Source: Promethearchaeota archaeon (GTDB taxonomy: Archaea > Asgardarchaeota > Lokiarchaeia > Sigyniarchaeales > SOKP01). Taken from it: a stretch of 37,224 bases of DNA. The notes under the pieces were generated by a model. The model ran no database searches, had not been told where the DNA came from, and was given only the letters and a program-made list of their open reading frames with translations. Positions 32,879 to 37,224 of this stretch are shown piece after piece (the first letter of the stretch is position 1; each line of letters starts with the position of its first letter). Position numbers and translations under genes: made by a program. The stretch covers positions 1-37,224 of the forward strand of contig JAHLWH010000268.1 in assembly GCA_019058015.1 (NCBI GenBank), given 5' to 3'.

Positions 32879-35800
32879 ATGCTTCAAGGAGAAACTGAAG
32901 AGGTTTTATTAGAAAAAGCAAGGTTTGAAGAGAAAAGTTATAATTGGACGGAAGTTGCTAGGCTGTACGAACAGGTAGTGCAGGTTTATTTAGATAAAAA
33001 AGTTGTTGAGAAGGCTGCAGAGTGTTACAAAAAGATTGGATATGCTTATTCACGTGCTGCTAATAAATCCGATTCTGCAGAAGAATATTTGAAATTAAAT
33101 AAAAATGCTGTTAAAGCTTATAAAAAGGCTGCCGATATCTATAAAGAGATCGATAAAAGTGTTGAAGTGTTAGAATGTGAAGCAGAAGCTTTATACTTCA
33201 ATGGAATTATGGAGGATTCCCTTATAGGAGCATATAATTCTTACAGAAAATCTTATGAACTTTTTATTAAGGCAAGCGAGATTTATTCCAAGAAAAGTGA
33301 TCAAGAAAGTTTTGCGAGAACTCTGAGCCGAGCAATTACGTCTTTCAGTCTATTTTCATCTACTTTTCATGAACATGGTTATTTTAAGCAATCATTTCAA
33401 GAAGGAAAGGATTTATCAATTAAATCCTGGAATGCTTCAATGCAAATTAAAAATACTCAATACATAGCCGAAACTTTAAGCGCTGAATGGCGTTTATTAG
33501 TGAATTTAACATTTGTTATAGATTTTAAGTGGGATGAAAAGTTCAAGGAATGGTGTAATGAAGCTCTTTTAAGATGTGATAAAAGTTTAATGCTTATAGA
33601 GGAAAGTGATGATTTTGGATTTCTTGGAATAATTTACTCTACTGTTGGTAGTTTATATGGGTTCTATGGAGTTGAACTTATTGAAAATGAAATTAAGCAA
33701 AGGCAAAATATTAATAAAGGATTAAAATTGCTTGAAAAGGGTTTGGGATACGCAAGAAAAGCTGAAGACAAGCAAATAATACTTTGGTCAGTATTTTGGT
33801 TAGATTGGTGGGCTTGGCTTGGTGGTAGAGTTGATTATCTTCAGAAGAGAATATTTGATGACCTTCAAATATATGAGAAAATATCTAAAATATACAAAAA
33901 TTTATTCAACGTCTGGCATTGGTATGCTAATATTTTGCCTGCAATCTATTATGCAAATTTTGCTCAGAGAAGCTTTTTTACTTCAGCTCAGAGGAAAAAA
34001 TATGCTGAAAAAGGAATTAAATATGCTAACACATGTATAAAAATTTCATCTCTTTCACCTTGGTCTACATTAACATATCAGCTGTTGACTTGGATATATT
34101 CACAATTAACTACTCATACTAAAGTAAAGGATGAAAGGGATAAAAATGCTCAAAAGATGTTAGAATACGCTAAAAAAGCTGAAAAAATTGCTGAAAATTG
34201 CGAAGGAGGATTAGCTAGAGCTGCTCAATACTCATCTATGTTCAGAGCCTATAAAACTCTTGCGGATATCGCCGAGAATAAGGAAGATAGAATTAAGATG
34301 TTATCGGTTGCTATAAATGCATCTAAGAAGTATATAGAACACTCCATGGAGTCTCGGACTGGTATTATAACAGCCCAAATACGGTTAGGTCTTCTCTATG
34401 AAGAACTTGGCATCATAACTGTGGAAATAGACCCATTAATGCAGGCAAGGGAGAGTTTCCTAAATGTAATTAAAGAAAGTCTTGAAAAGGGGTACTATTC
34501 TTATGCAGCAGTCACTCACGAATATATTGCACATATAGAGGATCGACTAGGAAATCATACAGCCTCCGCAGAACATTATGAGAAAGCCCAAGAAAGTCAT
34601 ACAGAATCGTTGAAAGCCATCGAGTATAACCCATTAAAAAACAGAGTTAAGGAAAAAATAAACTATACTCGTGCTTGGAATCTAATTGAACAAGCTAAAA
34701 CTTATCATAAAAGGGAAAACCACTTAAAAGCCAAGGAATGTTACGAAAAATCATATGAAATTCTAAAAGAACTACCAAGTTACAATTATGAAGCACTCTA
34801 TTATACTGCGTGGATCACTCAAGAGGAAGCAGAGCAACTCAGTAAGCAAGAGAAGCACAAAGAAGCAATAGAGAGTTTCGAAAAGACTAAAAAAATCTTT
34901 AATGACACTATAAAGATGCTGATAAAATCTGCTAACCAATCTAAAGAAAAAAATGAAAGAGTAAGAATCAAGAAACTTGAGAAAGTAGCTGATATAAGAA
35001 TGAATCATTGCTCAGCCAGAGCTGATCTTGAGAAAGCAAGAATTTTAGGAAAACAGGGAGAACATCTCGCAGCTGCAGAAAAATTTTTATCCGCAGCTTC
35101 CCAATTCAGAGATATTTGCAAACTCTTCAAAATTAAGCGAGAACGAGAGGAATTAGAAGCTGTTTATTATCTTTGTAAAGCTTGGGAAAGCATGGAACTT
35201 GCGGAGAAATACGAGGACCCTGATAGGTTCGAAAAAGCGGCAAATCTATTTTCAAAAGCCAGTAAACTCTTTACCGAAAGCAAACTAAAGTTGCTGGCTT
35301 CGGGAAATTCCGCCTTCTGTCAAGCAATGGAGCACGGTTGCAAGTTCGACGAGTCAATAGAAATGGAAATTAAAGCGCAATTATATCCAAAGATTAAATT
35401 GATAATTAGAAAAGCAGCAACATTATATGGAAAGGGTGGTTTTGAAAGTGGGGCTGATTGGGCTCTGGCAACATCAGCTTATTTTGATGCAGCATGGCAC
35501 TTAATTAGGGCAGACGAGGAATTAGAGCTTAACAAAAGGAGGGAACTTCTAGGGATTGGATCTAAGTATTTGAGATCAGCCGCAGAACTTTTTAGTAAAA
35601 CTGGTTATAAAGATAAGGAAAAGGAAGTTCAAGAGCGTTTAGAAAGATTGGAGAAAGAAGACAAGATTTTATTCTCAGCTTTAAGCACTATAAGAGAACC
35701 CTCTATCTCAAGAAGTACATTAGGCATCGTTGCCCCTGCTTGCCCAATAGAAACCAGCCAATCTCCAAGAGTAAGCGAAGCACGACAGATCAACGAAGAA

Positions 35801-36712
35801 TCAAGGAGAGTCATGGAAGAAATGGTGGCAAAAAAGAAATACAACCTTATCTACAGAGATTTACTCAAAGAGTATCCTAAAATTCAAAGAAGAGAATGCA
35901 GAGTAGGCATCGCCCAAATTGGTTTATCTAACACAGGTGATATATTAAGTGAATTCTATGAAGAGAACACTTTAGGTCTTTTAGGTTTACGAGAGGATAA
36001 AGTTGAAAATGTTAGAAATTTGGTTAAAAACATGATTGAAATGGCTAATACAAAAGGAGTTAATATCCTACTTTTCCCAGAAATGACCATCGACCTCAAT
36101 TACGGTGAATTACTCGAAGATATATCAAACCTTGCAAAAGCCTATGAAATGTATATAATTCCAGGATCATATCACGACCAAGAAATAAAGCGAAACTTCA
36201 GTGTGGTAATAGGACCAGAAGGGATTCTCTGGGAACAAGAGAAACATATCCCAGCTATTATACACTTTGAGGGGAAAAGATTTAAGGAAGGAATAGATGT
36301 GGGAGACATTCCTCGAAAAACCATCATCTGCAATACGGAGTTTGGAAGAATCGCAATTGTTATATGCCGAGACTTCCTTGATATGGATCTTAGGGTGGAA
36401 TTAAAAAACTTTGAGCCACCGGTGGATATAATTCTCAACCCAGCCTTCACGCCTGTTTCAGCTGACTTCAAAGCAGCCCACTTTGATGCCCGTAGATCTA
36501 TCTATGCCTACTGTTTCTTCGCTAACGTTGCCGAATTTGGTGATTCTCTCATATATACGCCAGAAAAAGAACGTATTGAAAGAACAATACAACCAAAGGA
36601 AGAGGATTTAATCTATAAGGATATAGACCTCTTCAAACTGCGTTCAGAACGCAAAAAATGGGAAAAAGAACAAAGTAAAGTAAGAAGATTTATCCAAAGC
36701 ACAAGAGAATAG
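32879..36712 (+). CDS. TPR array fused to a C-terminal nitrilase-family domain
   Basis: In this 1277-residue protein about 960 residues are helical TPR-like repeats (A..xY..A.xxY..A, for example AECYKKIGYAYSRAA, AVKAYKKAADIYKEI, AAEHYEKAQESHTESL). After a linker, residues about 1005-1245 are a carbon-nitrogen hydrolase. The catalytic triad is E1068 (LLFPEMTID), K1122 (WEQEKHIPA) and C1163 (VICRDFLDM). The GSYHDQEI and NRSFSVV-like strands also fit. Such domains hydrolyse nitriles or amides, or transfer acyl groups. The triad is complete, so activity is expected. No signal peptide or ATPase domain is seen. Base composition rises noticeably in the nitrilase part. It could be a scaffolded amidase or a sensor with an enzymatic output. 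Confidence 0.88.
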   Translation: MLQGETEEVLLEKARFEEKSYNWTEVARLYEQVVQVYLDKKVVEKAAECYKKIGYAYSRAANKSDSAEEYLKLNKNAVKAYKKAADIYKEIDKSVEVLECEAEALYFNGIMEDSLIGAYNSYRKSYELFIKASEIYSKKSDQESFARTLSRAITSFSLFSSTFHEHGYFKQSFQEGKDLSIKSWNASMQIKNTQYIAETLSAEWRLLVNLTFVIDFKWDEKFKEWCNEALLRCDKSLMLIEESDDFGFLGIIYSTVGSLYGFYGVELIENEIKQRQNINKGLKLLEKGLGYARKAEDKQIILWSVFWLDWWAWLGGRVDYLQKRIFDDLQIYEKISKIYKNLFNVWHWYANILPAIYYANFAQRSFFTSAQRKKYAEKGIKYANTCIKISSLSPWSTLTYQLLTWIYSQLTTHTKVKDERDKNAQKMLEYAKKAEKIAENCEGGLARAAQYSSMFRAYKTLADIAENKEDRIKMLSVAINASKKYIEHSMESRTGIITAQIRLGLLYEELGIITVEIDPLMQARESFLNVIKESLEKGYYSYAAVTHEYIAHIEDRLGNHTASAEHYEKAQESHTESLKAIEYNPLKNRVKEKINYTRAWNLIEQAKTYHKRENHLKAKECYEKSYEILKELPSYNYEALYYTAWITQEEAEQLSKQEKHKEAIESFEKTKKIFNDTIKMLIKSANQSKEKNERVRIKKLEKVADIRMNHCSARADLEKARILGKQGEHLAAAEKFLSAASQFRDICKLFKIKREREELEAVYYLCKAWESMELAEKYEDPDRFEKAANLFSKASKLFTESKLKLLASGNSAFCQAMEHGCKFDESIEMEIKAQLYPKIKLIIRKAATLYGKGGFESGADWALATSAYFDAAWHLIRADEELELNKRRELLGIGSKYLRSAAELFSKTGYKDKEKEVQERLERLEKEDKILFSALSTIREPSISRSTLGIVAPACPIETSQSPRVSEARQINEESRRVMEEMVAKKKYNLIYRDLLKEYPKIQRRECRVGIAQIGLSNTGDILSEFYEENTLGLLGLREDKVENVRNLVKNMIEMANTKGVNILLFPEMTIDLNYGELLEDISNLAKAYEMYIIPGSYHDQEIKRNFSVVIGPEGILWEQEKHIPAIIHFEGKRFKEGIDVGDIPRKTIICNTEFGRIAIVICRDFLDMDLRVELKNFEPPVDIILNPAFTPVSADFKAAHFDARRSIYAYCFFANVAEFGDSLIYTPEKERIERTIQPKEEDLIYKDIDLFKLRSERKKWEKEQSKVRRFIQSTRE

Positions 36713-36783
36713 AATTATTGAACACCTTATTCTATAAAATTATAAAAAATAGATTGAAAAATTAAGAAAAATATTATTAATTT

Positions 36784-37224
36784 TTATTTTCCTTTCCATT
36801 TGGGTTTGGTTTTTTGGAGTTTTGCTAAAGCACCTATCGTAGCATCTTTTGTTTGAAGCAATTGGGAACTTACCAGAGTTTCTAATTCCAATCCGAAAGC
36901 CACATCCTTACCATAACAGTCATCAATTAATTTTTTTGCTAAACCAACTGCTAAAGGAGCGCTATCAATTAATTCGTCTGTATATTGTTTAATTAATGAA
37001 TCTAATTCTTCTGGAGTTTTTGCTACTCGATTTATGACTCCTAAGCGATATGCTTCATTTCCATCAAATTGTCTCCCTGTAAGAACAATATCTTTGGTAT
37101 TTGGGATACCCACAAGTCTTACTAGCCTGCAACATCCACCTACATCAGGATTCATTCCGATTTTAGTTTCTAACATACTAAATATTGCCGAATCCATGGC
37201 AAATCGAAAATCACATGCAAGAGC
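36784..37224 (-). CDS. Enoyl-CoA hydratase/isomerase, C-terminal part (partial)
   Basis: The frame continues to the right edge, adding ALACDFRFA before the internal ATG at 37197, so the gene starts outside the window. The visible 146 residues contain the crotonase signature: ACDFRFA, then DSAIFSMLETKIGMNPDVGG with the catalytic Glu region, LTGRQFDGNEAYRLGVINRV and the C-terminal helices. The enzyme adds water to enoyl-CoA in fatty-acid or amino-acid degradation. The family also includes isomerases and hydrolases, so the reaction is not fixed. It converges on the TPR-nitrilase gene with a gap of about 70 bp. Confidence 0.88.
   Translation of the reverse strand, partial: ALACDFRFAMDSAIFSMLETKIGMNPDVGGCCRLVRLVGIPNTKDIVLTGRQFDGNEAYRLGVINRVAKTPEELDSLIKQYTDELIDSAPLAVGLAKKLIDDCYGKDVAFGLELETLVSSQLLQTKDATIGALAKLQKTKPKWKGK

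Noticed and set aside
1..37224. tRNA, rRNA, CRISPR and insertion sequences
   Set aside because: None found by eye: no G+C-rich islands, no regular spacer-repeat array and no transposase-like protein.

Overview
The window is about 37 kb of AT-rich DNA (roughly 30% G+C by eye), densely packed with genes and using ATG, GTG and TTG starts. A tungsten-type aldehyde:ferredoxin oxidoreductase, an SMC/ScpAB-type complex, an MptN/RimK-like ATP-grasp ligase, a type 2 isopentenyl-diphosphate-isomerase homologue, a divergent small GTPase and long TPR proteins together suggest an archaeon. The best guess is a Lokiarchaeia-like Asgard archaeon. That placement is inference: no rRNA, ribosomal protein or hallmark eukaryotic-signature gene is present. 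I saw no tRNA, rRNA, CRISPR array or intact insertion sequence.

Layout. (1) 1-4.0 kb: the tail of a lysine-rich protein faces a minus-strand cluster of an ABC exporter (ATPase and permease), a tandem-HTH regulator and a membrane bPH2-HTH fusion. Three direct repeats lie upstream of the fusion gene. (2) 4.4-6.0 kb: a decayed short-chain dehydrogenase in two pieces, with a degenerate CPBP-like membrane protein gene between them. (3) 6.0-8.0 kb: phosphoglycerate mutase and a divergent isopentenyl-diphosphate-isomerase-like flavoprotein. (4) 8.0-16.3 kb: an adenine-specific DNA methylase interrupted by a one-base frameshift, then a co-directional set of a Walker-less AAA-like protein, a divergent SMC ATPase, a kleisin-like protein and a ScpB-like winged-helix protein. 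The SMC gene has no ATG, GTG or TTG ahead of its Walker A motif and appears to start at ATT behind a good Shine-Dalgarno sequence. (5) 16.4-20.2 kb: an MFS transporter, a small GTPase with an uncharacterised partner, and a membrane protein frameshifted in a G7 run. (6) 20.4-24.6 kb: a TPR protein, a coiled-coil protein, an ATP-grasp ligase, a small membrane protein and Maf. (7) 24.6-28.8 kb: two CTP-dependent lipid-kinase-like membrane proteins flanking the AOR gene. (8) 28.8-32.6 kb: two zinc alcohol dehydrogenases, a ribbon-helix-helix regulator and a creatininase-family hydrolase, resembling an inositol (IolM/IolN-type) catabolic group. (9) 32.9-36.7 kb: a 1277-residue TPR-nitrilase fusion. 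(10) The right edge holds the C-terminal part of an enoyl-CoA hydratase.

The strongest candidate for an undescribed system is the 10.3-16.3 kb SMC set: an AAA-like protein that has lost its nucleotide-binding motif, an SMC with unusual head motifs, and reduced kleisin and KITE-like partners. The bPH2-HTH membrane regulator, the TPR-nitrilase fusion and the isomerase-like enzyme with replaced active-site residues are separate leads. Several genes are disrupted by single-base indels in homopolymers (SDR G6, membrane protein G7, methylase A-run, AOR A-run). These should be read either as consensus errors in an assembled genome or as real decay or slippage.
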